Shown piece after piece: positions 40,321 to 49,113 of a stretch of DNA of 64,000 nt; position 1 is the first letter of the stretch; each line of letters begins with the position of its first letter. This DNA comes from CBDEFX01 sp965237635. Lineage in GTDB: Bacteria > Chloroflexota > Dehalococcoidia > Lucifugimonadales > CAUZJF01. Under the pieces are notes generated by a model. It was not told the DNA's origin, did not search any database, and was given only the letters and a program-made list of their open reading frames with translations. The position numbers and the translations under genes are program-made. The DNA is taken from positions 248,001 through 312,000 of the forward strand of contig CBDEFX010000001.1 of assembly GCA_965237635.1 (NCBI GenBank), written 5' to 3'.

Positions 40321-42038
40321 CCCGAATCCACCGAAGGAGGGCGTCGGGTTAGCGTCCTGAGGCGGCAAGAAGGTGCTCCTGTGCTTCTGGGATAATGGTT
40401 TTGTAGCAAAAAACGGCCCCGGAAAAGGAGCACCCAGTAGATGCTGCCACGCAACCACCCCGACCGGATCCAAATCACCTTCGACGACCGCCGCTTGGTG
40501 GCCAATGCCGGGCTGCTCCTTCCGGCCACCCTGGCGCGGCACCTCGGCCTGCCCGAACTCGTCCGGCAGCGCCTCGACCTGGGCGATGCCCCGGGGCGGG
40601 CGAACACGAGCGACAAGATGATGACGCTGGTGGCGTCTGCGCTGGCTGGGGGCGACTGCATTGACGACGCCGATGTGTTGCGCACCGGGGGGACGGCCTG
40701 CACCCTGGGCGGCACGGTCAAGGCGCCATCCACCCTGGGCACCTTCCTGCGCAGCTTCCGGTGGGGCCACGTCCGTCAACTCGACCGGGTGAGCCGCGAG
40801 TTGCTGGCCCGGGCTTGGCAGGCCGGGGCGGGACCCGGCGACGGGCCCCTGACCATTGACCTGGACTCCACCATCTGCGAGACCTACGGACTGGCCAAGG
40901 AGGGCGCCCGCCACCACGGCTATACCGGCAAGCGGGGCTACCACCCGCTGCCGGCCATCGCCGCCGGCACCGGAGACGTGCTGATGTCCCGGCTGCGCGA
41001 GGGCCGGGCCAACACCGCCCGCGGCGCCGCCCACTTCCTGCGGGAGACGGTGGGACGGGTGCGCTACGCCGGGGCCGACGGACGACTCACGCTACGGGCC
41101 GACAGCGGGTTCTACACTCATGGCGTGGTATCCGTCTGCCGCAAGATGGATGTCCGCTTCTCCATCACCATCCGCCAGCACAAAAGCCTGCACAATCTCA
41201 TCGAGGCGATACCCGAAGATGCCTGGACGCCGATTCCTTACTGGATGGACGGTGCCGCCGATGTGGCCGAGACCACCTGCACCCCCTTCCAGGCCGAGGC
41301 GGACGCCGCGCCGGTACGGCTCATCGTCCGGCGGGTGAAGCCGACGCCCGGTTCCCAACTGGCCCTCTTCGCCAAATACAGCTATCATGGCTTCATCACC
41401 GACCGGGACGGGGAGTTGCTCGAACTGGAGGCTGACCATCGCCGCCACGCCGAGATCGAGAATGCCATACGCGACCTCAAGTACGGCGTCGGGCTGAACC
41501 ATCTCCCCTCGGGCCGCTTCGCCGCCAACGGCGCCTGGCTGGCCGTCCAGACGATGGCCCACAACCTGACCCGCTGGACGGCGCGGATCGGTCTGGGAGA
41601 GCGGATAGCCACCACCAAGACCCTCCGGCGGCGGTTCTTCTCCCTGGCCTGACGGCTCACCCGCTCGGCACGCCGGTTGACCCTGCATCTTCCGGATCGC
41701 TGGCCTTGGGCTGAGAAGTTCAGCCGCGCCTTGGCCCGGCTGCGAGCCATTCCACTCCCGGCCTGACGGCACCGTCGGCGACCGACCCACCCACCGGACA
41801 ACCGAAGATCCCCGCAGACTCGTGCCAGCCCGGTCCGAGAGAGTTCCCTGCTGCGTATTCTCTCGCCATCCCGCGCATCGCAGCTCCCGCAGACGGCCAT
41901 AGGGGCCCCTGTGCGGCGATGAAGACCGTCCGCCGACCTCCCTACCCCAAATGGAACCCAGGCTATTTCCCCTGTAGCTCCCTCACCCCCCTTCCGCTTT
42001 CCTCACGCCGTCTATCGGTGTCCTTCGGTGGATTCGGG
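40321..42038 (+). mobile_element. IS1380-family insertion sequence
   Basis: The 1718-bp element has perfect 18-bp terminal inverted repeats CCCGAATCCACCGAAGGA (40321-40338 and inverted at 42021-42038). It is flanked by CTAAG (40316-40320) and CTTAG (42039-42043), a 5-bp target duplication with one central difference, or a 5-bp extension of the repeats. Length and single transposase gene agree with IS1380. It sits inside the histidine phosphatase gene. The 3' end holds about 270 non-coding bases. Confidence 0.9.
40441..41652 (+). CDS. IS1380-family transposase, truncated by a nonsense codon
   Basis: The 403-residue DDE transposase has catalytic acids in TIDLDSTICETYG, LRADSGFYT and RHAEIENAIRDLKYG. 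AAGGAG lies ten bases before ATG 40441. The stop TGA at 41650-41652 is probably a mutated Gly codon: the same frame stays open for 38 more codons after it, encoding RLTRSARRLTLHLPDRWPW and more up to a TGA at 41764-41766, as in full-length relatives. The last about 38 residues are thus lost. Whether the truncated protein is active is unknown. Confidence 0.85.
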   Translation: MLPRNHPDRIQITFDDRRLVANAGLLLPATLARHLGLPELVRQRLDLGDAPGRANTSDKMMTLVASALAGGDCIDDADVLRTGGTACTLGGTVKAPSTLGTFLRSFRWGHVRQLDRVSRELLARAWQAGAGPGDGPLTIDLDSTICETYGLAKEGARHHGYTGKRGYHPLPAIAAGTGDVLMSRLREGRANTARGAAHFLRETVGRVRYAGADGRLTLRADSGFYTHGVVSVCRKMDVRFSITIRQHKSLHNLIEAIPEDAWTPIPYWMDGAADVAETTCTPFQAEADAAPVRLIVRRVKPTPGSQLALFAKYSYHGFITDRDGELLELEADHRRHAEIENAIRDLKYGVGLNHLPSGRFAANGAWLAVQTMAHNLTRWTARIGLGERIATTKTLRRRFFSLA

Positions 42039-42725
42039 CTTAGTCTGGTCGGATTTGATCAGGCAGAAAGCCTGTGTGACCTGCTTGAGCCCCTCGAAAT
42101 CGAGGTGCTATTGTCGAGTCCTTATCCGCGATGTTTGCAGACGATCCAGCCCTTTGCCAATAGAGCCGGCCTTGAAGTTGTCGTCGAAGGACGACCTACG
42201 CGAGCGCACCGTGGTCAACGAGTTGGTGGACAATTTCGACCAGATCTGGCGCCAGTCGTGGGACGACTTCAATTTCGTGCCGCCGGGAGGCGAAAGCTCA
42301 TTTGACGCGCAACGACGGTTCGTGGCGGCAGTCAATGACATTCTTGCCGGGTACCCGAGAAAAACGATCGGCATCGTGATCCACGGGAACGTGACCGGAT
42401 TGTTCCTTAATCACATCGATCAGACCTTCGGGAGAGAGGAGGCGGAGGCCCTAAAGAACCCTGATGTGTTGCGGATTGTGGCCGGCGATCGAATCAATTG
42501 GGACCGGGAGTTCCGCCTTCCAGGACTTGAGAGCATCGCCATCGACCAAGATGAGACACCCGTACAACGCCAAAGATAGCTGCCGGAGGAACAAGTGGCG
42601 GATCCAAAAGAGATACCTGGCGGCGAGCACGCGCACTGCCGGAGCCTGAGCTATTCAGAGGACACTGCCGAGTTGAGACCTACGGCCTGTCACTTGATAT
42701 ATAATCTTTCTAGAGGTCTACGACG

Positions 42726-43247
42726 ATGCAGACTAACAACTTCGATACCCATAGGCTGATATCGGTGATCCCGATTCTTCCCCACGACCATGTAGCCGAC
42801 ATAGGTTGCGGGTCCGGTTACTTTACCGTCCCCCTCGGCAAGTTTCTATTTGACGGCAAAGTCTATGCTCTTGACAGGAAGCAGAACAACCTAGACGCGA
42901 CTCGGGAAGCGCTGGAAGCCGTGCGTCTGACCAATGTCGAGACGTTACTCTTGAACGAGAAGAAGCTCCCGCTTGAGGACGAGTCCTTGGACGGCGCTCT
43001 TGTCGCCTTCGCTCTGCAAGATATCAAGAATCCCCGGGCGTTACTCAAAGACACGCTCCGTTGTTTGAAAAAGTCGGGATGGCTGGCGATAATCGAGTGG
43101 TACAAGCGGGATATGGACGAGGGGCCGCCTCTGGAACAGCGAAGCGACGAGGACAAGCTGAGGGAGATGACCCAAAAGTTGGGGTTCCGCTCGATAGCCC
43201 GGCGTGACCTCAACGGCAAACAGTACCTGATGCTCATGAGAAAGTAG
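42726..43247 (+). CDS. Class I SAM-dependent methyltransferase
   Basis: The 173-residue protein has the SAM-binding motif I VADIGCGSGYFTVPLG near residue 21, the acidic end of strand 2 in VYALDRKQNN, motif for strand 4 SLDGALVAFALQDI and a C-terminal beta hairpin (GFRSIARRDLNGKQYLMLMRK). It is of the UbiE/ArsM-like group by shape but no substrate can be named. TATAAT at 42700-42705 is a good -10. It ends nine bases before hisF. Confidence 0.8.
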   Translation: MQTNNFDTHRLISVIPILPHDHVADIGCGSGYFTVPLGKFLFDGKVYALDRKQNNLDATREALEAVRLTNVETLLLNEKKLPLEDESLDGALVAFALQDIKNPRALLKDTLRCLKKSGWLAIIEWYKRDMDEGPPLEQRSDEDKLREMTQKLGFRSIARRDLNGKQYLMLMRK

Positions 43248-43255
43248 CCGAGCGG

Positions 43256-44044
43256 GTGCTTACCAAACGGATAATTCCTTGCCTGGATGTGAAGGGTGGG
43301 CGGGTGGTCAAGGGGGTAAGGTTCCTAGACCACCGGGACGCCGGTGACCCCGTAGAGATGGCTGCCTTTTACGACAAAGAGGGTGCCGACGAGATGGTCT
43401 TTTACGACATCACCGCGTCCTCCGACGGCCGGGCGATCATGCTCGACGTCGTCGAACGGGTCGCGGACCAGGTCTTCATCCCGCTCACGGTGGGCGGTGG
43501 TCTGCGCACTGTCGGCGACATGCAGCAGATGCTACAGGCCGGGGCAGACAAGGTCTCAATCAACACCGCCGCCGTAGAGAATCCCGATCTCATTCGACAG
43601 GGTGCCGACCACTTCGGGTGCCAGTGCATCGTGCTCGGCCTGGACGCATTGAGGGTGCCGGACAGCGATCCGGTCCAATGGGAGGTGCGGACACGTACAG
43701 GCAAGGACGGAGGTCACTCCGCCGGGTTGGACGCCATCGAATGGGCGGCTCAAGCGGCGGAGCTCGGCGCCGGAGAGATCGTCGCCAACAGCATGGACGC
43801 CGACGGCACCCAGGCAGGCTATGACCTGGACCTCCTGAAGGCGCTCTCCGAAGCGGTCACCGTGCCGGTGGTGGCAAGCGGCGGCGCGGGTACGCCCGAA
43901 CACATGTATGAAGCCGTGGCAGATGGCAAGGCCGATGCTGCCCTCGCAGCCAGCATCTTCCATTACAAGACCTATCGGGTCGCCGACGCCAAAGACTACC
44001 TGCGCGAGAAGGGTATGCCGGTGCGGCCCCTGGAAGACTCCTAG
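43256..44044 (+). CDS. hisF: Imidazole glycerol phosphate synthase, cyclase subunit (HisF)
   Basis: HisF uses ammonia from HisH to close the imidazole ring. The 262-residue TIM barrel has KRIIPCLDVKGGRVVKGV with catalytic Asp (D10), FYDITASSDGR, TVGGGLRTV, KVSINTAAVENP, the second catalytic Asp in NSMDADGTQAGYD, and VVASGGAGTPEHMYEA. It starts at GTG 43256. It is separated from its partner hisH by 8 kb and by an insertion sequence. Confidence 0.96.
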   Translation: MLTKRIIPCLDVKGGRVVKGVRFLDHRDAGDPVEMAAFYDKEGADEMVFYDITASSDGRAIMLDVVERVADQVFIPLTVGGGLRTVGDMQQMLQAGADKVSINTAAVENPDLIRQGADHFGCQCIVLGLDALRVPDSDPVQWEVRTRTGKDGGHSAGLDAIEWAAQAAELGAGEIVANSMDADGTQAGYDLDLLKALSEAVTVPVVASGGAGTPEHMYEAVADGKADAALAASIFHYKTYRVADAKDYLREKGMPVRPLEDS

Positions 44045-44394
44045 ACGAGGCGGCGCCCCGCCTCACTACAGGCCGCGCTGGTATTCGGCCGTCGGTACCT
44101 CGGGCTACATGCTGGGACGGCGCTCACCCCAAACACACTACAGACAGGGAGGCTGGCCTTCCAGTCCTAAGTCAACCGTGGTCTAACGAGCTTCTCACCC
44201 TCACCTCATTCCTCTCCCTTCAAGGGAGAGGAGGTAATCCCTTCCCCCTCAGGGGGAAGGTTAAAGCCTGTCCTGTCCTGAGCGGAGTCGAAGGGATGGG
44301 GGTCGAGCCGCTCCGCTCAAGAGACACTTGGCATAGCACACGTGTCTCAAAAGCGAGGTATACCGCGGCGACAGGCGGACGGCCGGAAACAAAC
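44045..44394. repeat. 350-base gap between hisF and hisIE: short palindromes
   Basis: The gap contains CTCTCCCTTCAAGGGAGAG (44213-44231), CCTTCCCCCTCAGGGGGAAGG (44242-44262, 10-bp arms), a CCTGTCCTGAGCGGAGTCGAAGGG module (44271-44294), and GAGACAC (44321-44327) paired with GTGTCTC (44342-44348). No gene or clear promoter is seen, so hisIE may be read from hisF or from an unrecognised promoter. Confidence 0.65.
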
Positions 44395-45009
44395 ATGATA
44401 CAGCTAGACGACAAGGGCCTTGTGCCTGCCATTGCGCAAAACGCTGCTACCGGCGAGGTGATCATGCTTGGGTACATGAGTCCCGGCTCGCTGAAGCGTA
44501 CCCTCGAAGGGTCTGATGTCTGGTTCTACAGCCGCAGCCGCGCCGACCTCTGGCATAAGGGCGAGGTCTCTGGCAACTACATGCGGGTCAAGTCGGCGGC
44601 CATCGACTGCGACGGGGACGTGGTCCTCCTGCAGGTCGATCCCGACGGGCCTATCTGCCACACCGGCAATCCCACTTGTTTCTTCACGCCGCTTGAAGAG
44701 CTTCCGGAGTTCGCGCACTCGACAAAGGGTCCGGGGATCGTAGATGAGCTGTTTGCCCTCATACAGGACCGCAAGCGCGACATGCCTGAGGACAGCTACA
44801 CGACGCGGCTTTTCAACGAAGGCGTGGACCGCGTGAGCCAGAAGGTGGTCGAAGAAGCCGCGGAAACAGCGATCGCCGCGGTAAAGAAGGACAAAGAACA
44901 AGTCGTCAGCGAGGCCGCCGACCTCCTTTACCATATCTTAGTGCTGCTGGCGGCCTCGGACGTTAAGCCTGAGGATGTGTGGACGGAGCTCAGGCAACGC
45001 CGCAAATAG
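44395..45009 (+). CDS. hisIE: Bifunctional phosphoribosyl-AMP cyclohydrolase / phosphoribosyl-ATP pyrophosphatase
   Basis: The fused enzyme does steps 2 and 3 of histidine synthesis. The 204-residue protein starts with the HisI domain (1-110): GEVIMLGYMSPGSLKRTLE, FYSRSRADLWHKGEVSGNYM, DCDGDVVLLQVDPDGPICHTGNPTCF with zinc-binding cysteines. The HisE domain (about 115-204) has SYTTRLFNEGVDRVSQKVVEEAAETAIAA and EAADLLYHILVLLA. I place the start at ATG 44395; the open frame to 44296 runs into repeats and has no homology. Confidence 0.95.
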   Translation: MIQLDDKGLVPAIAQNAATGEVIMLGYMSPGSLKRTLEGSDVWFYSRSRADLWHKGEVSGNYMRVKSAAIDCDGDVVLLQVDPDGPICHTGNPTCFFTPLEELPEFAHSTKGPGIVDELFALIQDRKRDMPEDSYTTRLFNEGVDRVSQKVVEEAAETAIAAVKKDKEQVVSEAADLLYHILVLLAASDVKPEDVWTELRQRRK

Positions 45010-45145
45010 GGCTCCACGCCTCCGCCGCATCTCATCAAAGCGTAGAGAAAAGGCCGATGACCTCGCACTGGGCGATGGTGTATATTCACCTCAACGACTC
45101 AGACTAGCTTTGGAACGGCAAGAGGAGCGCGGGGAGAGCGTCCCA

Positions 45146-46048
45146 ATGAGCGCGGTAATAAAGACCGACTATCTCAGCAAGTCCTACGGTGGCGTTCAGG
45201 CTGTCTCCAACATCAACCTGGAGGTCCAAGAAGGCGAGGTATTCGGTTATCTCGGCCCCAATGGAGCCGGTAAGACGACCACTATCCGCGCCCTGCTGGA
45301 CTTGATCCGGCCTACGAGTGGAAGCGCCTCGATATTTGGGCTCGATTCCCGAGCCCACAGCCGCGAAATCAAGCGGCGTTTATCCTACCTCCCCGGTGAC
45401 ATCATGCTCTACGAAAAGCTGACTGGCCGGGAGGCGCTGGCTTACGCGGCGAACCTGCGAGGAGGCGTGGACTGGGACTTCGTCGAAGAGCTGGCCGAAC
45501 GCCTCGAGTGTGACTTGACCCGGCAGATCCGCTCGCTCTCCCGTGGCAACAAACAGAAGGTGGGCCTGGTCAAAGCGTTCATGGGCAAGCCTGATCTGAT
45601 TATCATGGACGAGCCCTCGAGCGGGTTGGACCCCTTGATGCAGCAGGAGTTCTACCGCCTGATCGAGGAGGTCAAGGCCGACGGCCGCACGGTGTTCATC
45701 TCGTCACACATAATGCCGGAGGTTGAGCGGGTCTGTGACCGCGTAGGGATCATACGTCAGGGCGAGCTGGTCACGGTGGAGGACATCAACGCCCTCAGGG
45801 AGCGCGCGCTACACCAGCTGGAGTTCCACTTTTCCACATCTGTGCCCCCGGAGGCCTTTGACAACCTGACGGGGGTACGAGACGTGGCGGTCAACGACAG
45901 CGTCCTGACCTGCACCGTCATGGGCAAACCGGCCGCTCTCATCAAGGCTGTAGCGAAATTCGAGGTGGTCAAGCTGGTCAGCCACGAGCCCCATTTGGAG
46001 GACGTGTTCCTATCCTACTATGGCGAAGGTGAGCAGCATGCTGCGTAA
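45146..46048 (+). CDS. ABC transporter ATP-binding protein (ABC-2 export type)
   Basis: The 300-residue protein has Walker A LGPNGAGKTTTIRALL near residue 42, the signature as LSRGNKQKVGLVKAF near 133 (LSRGN variant), Walker B LIIMDEPSSGLDPL and FISSHIMPEVE, then a C-terminal domain of about 90 residues typical of multidrug or lipid exporters. The start is ATG 45146 with GGGAG upstream. Its stop overlaps the permease gene start, so the two form a two-gene exporter. Substrate unknown. Confidence 0.88.
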   Translation: MSAVIKTDYLSKSYGGVQAVSNINLEVQEGEVFGYLGPNGAGKTTTIRALLDLIRPTSGSASIFGLDSRAHSREIKRRLSYLPGDIMLYEKLTGREALAYAANLRGGVDWDFVEELAERLECDLTRQIRSLSRGNKQKVGLVKAFMGKPDLIIMDEPSSGLDPLMQQEFYRLIEEVKADGRTVFISSHIMPEVERVCDRVGIIRQGELVTVEDINALRERALHQLEFHFSTSVPPEAFDNLTGVRDVAVNDSVLTCTVMGKPAALIKAVAKFEVVKLVSHEPHLEDVFLSYYGEGEQHAA

Positions 46049-46835
46049 CGTGTTTCTGAAGACCCTCTGGGACCAGCGACGCTCACTGATGTGGTGGGCC
46101 ATCGGCCTAGTCTTGTTCACGGTGCTTAACGTGCTCTTCTATCCCAGCTTCAAGGACCAGTCAGCATTTAACGAGCTCTTGGGCGAAGAGGACTCCATAG
46201 TGAGGGCGTTTGCGGGAGACGTCGACGATTTTACTTCGCCCGAGGGGTTTCTCAATAGCCAGATGTTCTTCTTGATGGTGCCGCTGCTGCTGCTGGTCTA
46301 CGGCATCACGCGCGGGAGCGGTGACATCGCCGGCGAGGAGGAACGCGGCACCCTTGATGTCTTGCTTTCGAATCCCTTAACCCGCTTCCAGGTACTGGTC
46401 CAAAAGTTTGCGGCGATGATCGCTACGATATTCTTGCTGGCACTGGTCATCTGGGCGAGCCTGGCGGTGGGCGCGCTGCTGGTGGATATGGACATCAGCT
46501 TCGTGCGGATGGCGGAGGCGACCCTCAGCGCGGCGCTCCTGGGTGTGGCCTTCGGCTCGGTGGCACTGACGCTCGGCAGCGCCTTCGGAAAGCGCGGTAT
46601 GAGCATCGCTGTAGCCGGCGCTATCGCCGTTGTCGCCTATTTCCTCAACTCGCTGAAACCCATCGTGGACGGCATCGAACCATTCAGCAGGGTGTCGCCC
46701 TTCTACTACTACATCGAGGCGGACCCGCTATCCAACGGCCTGGACCTCGTGCACGCCGCCGTCCTGGTCGGCATGACGATCGTGCTGGTCGCCATTGCAC
46801 TCGTCACGTTCGAAAGGCGCGACCTAGCCGTATGA
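46038..46835 (+). CDS. ABC-2 type transporter permease
   Basis: The 265-residue protein has six hydrophobic helices: one near 20-38, then after a soluble loop (about 45-85) five more (about 90-110, 130-155, 170-190, 200-215 and 235-255). ATG 46038 is chosen because GAAGG lies nine bases upstream; ATG 46020 is in frame but deeper in the ATPase gene. It overlaps the ATPase stop by 11 bases. It is the membrane half of the exporter. Confidence 0.82.
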   Translation: MLRNVFLKTLWDQRRSLMWWAIGLVLFTVLNVLFYPSFKDQSAFNELLGEEDSIVRAFAGDVDDFTSPEGFLNSQMFFLMVPLLLLVYGITRGSGDIAGEEERGTLDVLLSNPLTRFQVLVQKFAAMIATIFLLALVIWASLAVGALLVDMDISFVRMAEATLSAALLGVAFGSVALTLGSAFGKRGMSIAVAGAIAVVAYFLNSLKPIVDGIEPFSRVSPFYYYIEADPLSNGLDLVHAAVLVGMTIVLVAIALVTFERRDLAV

Positions 46836-46848
46836 CCCAGAGACCTAC

Positions 46849-47190
46849 TTTGGGTATGCCGAGCAGCCCCCGCTCCCGATATCCCGAGTAGCCCGTCGGG
46901 GCGTATCGAGGGACCAGTTGCGCCACCCGGAAACCTGCTCCAGGGTATGCCGAGCAGCCCCCGCTCCCGATATCCCGAGTAGCCCGTCGGGGCGTATCGA
47001 GGGACCAGCTGCGCCACCCGGAAACCTGCTCCAGGGTATGCGGAGCACCGCCGCTCCCGAGTAGCCCGTCGGGGCGTATCAAGGGACCAGCTGCGCCACC
47101 CGGAAACCTGCTCCAGGGCATGCGGAGCACCGCCGCTACCGAATATCCCGAGTAGCCCGTCGGCCCGTCGGCGTATCGAGGGACCAGCGA
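46849..47190. repeat. Four tandem copies of the long-arm hairpin repeat
   Basis: Four degenerate units of about 80-90 bases follow each other, each containing GGGTATGCCGAGCA or GGGCATGCGGAGCA, CGATATCCCGAGTAG, CCGTCGGGGCGTATCGAGGGACCAG and CTGCGCCACCCGGAAACCTG. The third unit has lost the GATATCC segment and the fourth has a duplicated CCCGTCGG. They relate to single copies at 18358-18436 and 35914-35999. The apparent open frames across them are by-products of repetition. The array fills the 418-base gap between the exporter and DUF1385. Confidence 0.8.
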
Positions 47191-47253
47191 TGTGAATAGT
47201 TGTTGCGGAGGCACACTTAGACCGGGAAATGCTGGGGGAAAGCGAAGATCGGG

Positions 47254-48153
47254 CTAGACGGCTTCGCTCTTGTCGACCAGGGACTCGTCAGTTGCGATGG
47301 CCTCCTTCATGGCGGCGATGGCCACCTCTATCTGGTCGTCCTCCGGCTGCCGCGTGGTCAGCTTCTGTAGGGCCAGGCTGGGTGCGGCGATCAGCCGTAC
47401 CAGCGGGTTGCCCGTATGAAAGCCGCTATATCGGACCGCCTCGTAGCTGACGGCCGCGATAAGTGGGATGAAGACAATCCGCGACGTGATCAGCCACCAG
47501 AAGGGCTCTCGACTGACAAACGTGAATACGAAGATCGCCACCACCATCACCACCAGGAGGAAAGCCGTTCCACATCGAGGGTGGGCGGTGGGGTATTTGC
47601 GTATCGACTCTACGTCCAGGGCGTCGTGCCGTTCCTGCGCGTGAACGGTCATGTGCTCCGCTCCGTGGTACATGAAGACGCGCTCGATCTGGCCCATCCT
47701 TCCGATGAGCACGACGTAGGCGAGAAATATCGCGAGCCTGATCACCCCCTCGGCGAGGTTGCTGGCGATATTCGAGCCCATGAGACCTTCGAGAGGTCTA
47801 CTGGCCAGAACAGGTATCAGGAAGAAAAGTACGACCGCGAAGAGCAGGGCGAGGGCCAACACGCCCGCCATCGCGCCCTTGCCGATCTCTTCGCCCTCCT
47901 CCTCCATGCCAACGTTGGCCGAGAACATCAGCGCACGCATCCCGAGAGTCAGCGTCTCGACGAGCGTGGCTACGCCCCTTACTAGCGGGAGTTTCCGGGC
48001 TCGTCCCGAAAAGAACGGGCTGATAAGGTCCGAGCGAAGTGCGATGGTCCCGTTGGGGCGGCGGACCGCGACACTCGCGCATCGCTGACCGCGGATCATC
48101 ACCCCCTCTAGCACCGCCTGTCCGCCGTAGGTAGAACTGCTCTGAGAACTCAT
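47254..48153 (-). CDS. DUF1385 membrane protein
   Basis: The 299-residue protein matches DUF1385, a conserved membrane family, sometimes proposed to be metal-dependent enzymes. It has YGGQAVLEGVMIRG near residue 10-23, then HGAEHMTVHAQE near 167 and HPRCGTAFLL near 195, with four or five membrane helices among them. The His-rich motifs could bind metal. GGAGG precedes ATG 48153. It is downstream of the ribosomal L21-L27-L31 genes, beyond their terminator. Confidence 0.85.
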   Translation of the reverse strand: MSSQSSSTYGGQAVLEGVMIRGQRCASVAVRRPNGTIALRSDLISPFFSGRARKLPLVRGVATLVETLTLGMRALMFSANVGMEEEGEEIGKGAMAGVLALALLFAVVLFFLIPVLASRPLEGLMGSNIASNLAEGVIRLAIFLAYVVLIGRMGQIERVFMYHGAEHMTVHAQERHDALDVESIRKYPTAHPRCGTAFLLVVMVVAIFVFTFVSREPFWWLITSRIVFIPLIAAVSYEAVRYSGFHTGNPLVRLIAAPSLALQKLTTRQPEDDQIEVAIAAMKEAIATDESLVDKSEAV

Positions 48154-48179
48154 GCTCCTCCGGCTACCCGGTCTACAAT

Positions 48180-48211
48180 AAAATAGGGGTGAGCGATCTC
48201 ACCCCTATTTT
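48180..48211 (-). terminator. Terminator after rpmE
   Basis: AAAATAGGGGTGAG (48180-48193) and CTCACCCCTATTTT (48198-48211) form a perfect 14-bp stem with loop CGAT. It follows rpmE on the minus strand and separates it from DUF1385. Confidence 0.9.
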
Positions 48212-48234
48212 TGGGCCCGCGGTCAGCCCCGGTG

Positions 48235-48438
48235 TCACTTGAGATTGAACCTGCGCTTCATCCTTTCGACTCTGCCTTCGGTGTCGACGATCCGCTGCTC
48301 GCCCGTATAGAACGGGTGGCACTGGTTGCAGAACTCGACGCGAAGCGAGGCCTTCGTGGAGCCGGTGGTGAACGTATTCCCACAGGAACAGGTCACCTGG
48401 GCCTCTGCATGGTAGGTGGGATGTATGCCTGTCTTCAT
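48235..48438 (-). CDS. rpmE: Ribosomal protein bL31
   Basis: The 67-residue protein is the zinc-binding form of L31, with cysteines in TCSCGNTF (16, 18) and CNQCHPFYTG (37, 40). It starts MKTGIHPTYHAEAQV. GGAGG precedes ATG 48438. It is the third gene of the L21-L27-L31 cluster. Confidence 0.96.
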   Translation of the reverse strand: MKTGIHPTYHAEAQVTCSCGNTFTTGSTKASLRVEFCNQCHPFYTGEQRIVDTEGRVERMKRRFNLK

Positions 48439-48444
48439 GACTCG

Positions 48445-48708
48445 TTAACCTCCTTCGATAGGGTAAACGCTGGCCCGCTTCTTGTCGCGCGTGACATGCT
48501 CGAATTTGACGTTGCCGTCAATAAGTGCGTATAGCGTGTGGTCCCTGCCGAGGCCAACGTTGTTGCCTGGTCGTATCCTTGTGCCGCGCTGCCGCACGAT
48601 AATCGAGCCGGCACTTACCCACTCAGTGTCGTAGCGCTTCACACCGAGGCGCTGACCTTCGCTGTCGCGCCCGTTTCTGGTACTTCCGCCGCCTTTTTTA
48701 TGTGCCAT
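48445..48708 (-). CDS. rpmA: Ribosomal protein bL27
   Basis: The 87-residue protein has the typical start MAHKKGGGSTRNGRDS that reaches the peptidyl-transferase centre, then RLGVKRYDTEWVSAGSIIVRQRGTRIRPG. No N-terminal extension needing cleavage is present. Its start overlaps the end of rplU by 11 bases. Confidence 0.97.
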   Translation of the reverse strand: MAHKKGGGSTRNGRDSEGQRLGVKRYDTEWVSAGSIIVRQRGTRIRPGNNVGLGRDHTLYALIDGNVKFEHVTRDKKRASVYPIEGG

Positions 48709-49051
48709 CCGCTTTGCTCCTGCGCCCGCTCCCCTTCACGGCAATCTCGGTCACCTTCAACTCGGTAAATGACTGTCTGTGCCCGTTCTTTCTGCGGTAC
48801 CTGGTCTTGGCCTTGTACTTGAACACGATGACCTTCTTGCCTCTACCGTGCCCTACGACCTGCGCCTTCACCTGTGCGCCTGGGACCGTCGGCGTCCCCA
48901 GGCTGACGTCCCCGTCCTTAGACACCATGAGCACGTCGTCCAGCTCAACAGCGTCGCCCTCGTCGCCAGGCAAAGATTCCACTCTTATGGTATCGCCCTC
49001 GTGCACCTGGTACTGCTTTCCGCCAGTTTGCACTATCGCATATGTTGCCAA
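48698..49051 (-). CDS. rplU: Ribosomal protein bL21
   Basis: The 117-residue protein has YAIVQTGGKQYQVHEGD at the start and GKKVIVFKYKAKTRYRRKNGHRQ near residue 70, then FTELKVTEI. The start is TTG at 49051 with GAGGT upstream; no ATG is in frame nearby. It is the first gene of the cluster, behind the promoter at 49085-49113. Confidence 0.96.
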   Translation of the reverse strand: MATYAIVQTGGKQYQVHEGDTIRVESLPGDEGDAVELDDVLMVSKDGDVSLGTPTVPGAQVKAQVVGHGRGKKVIVFKYKAKTRYRRKNGHRQSFTELKVTEIAVKGSGRRSKADGT

Positions 49052-49084
49052 GTCTACTACCTCGTCTTTTACTCTAGCCTAACT

Positions 49085-49113
49085 ATTGTAGATAGGCCGT
49101 CGATGCCGGTCAA
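49085..49113 (-). promoter_or_regulatory. Promoter of rplU-rpmA-rpmE
   Basis: TTGACC (49113-49108), a 17-base spacer and TACAAT (49090-49085), 34 bases before rplU. Confidence 0.75.

Larger units (their letters stand above)
40240..42579 (+). pseudogene. Histidine phosphatase (phosphoglycerate mutase-like) gene disrupted by IS1380
   Basis: The left piece (40240-40315, probable TTG start) encodes ETNVYLIRHAQSHPTADLQL with the catalytic RHAQ motif. The IS1380 element (40321-42038) interrupts it after LPEWP. The right piece resumes at 42039 with GFDQAESLCDLL and LSSPYPRCLQTIQPFA, then shifts frame near 42195 (one extra base) and continues ERTVVNELVDNFDQIW, the second catalytic IVIHGNVTG and ends at 42579. 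Both the insertion and the extra base show that it is dead. The intact protein would have been about 200 residues. Confidence 0.85.

Noticed and set aside
41650..41652. TGA in the IS1380 transposase as a Sec codon
   Set aside because: The position is not a redox site, no hairpin follows, and a Gly codon change explains it.
46849..47190. Repeats resembling a CRISPR array
   Set aside because: Units adjoin without unique spacers, are 80-90 bases long and degenerate, and no cas gene is near.
46709..47214. Overlapping open frames on the minus strand
   Set aside because: They arise from the tandem repeat and encode the same repeated peptide; no ribosome site or homology.
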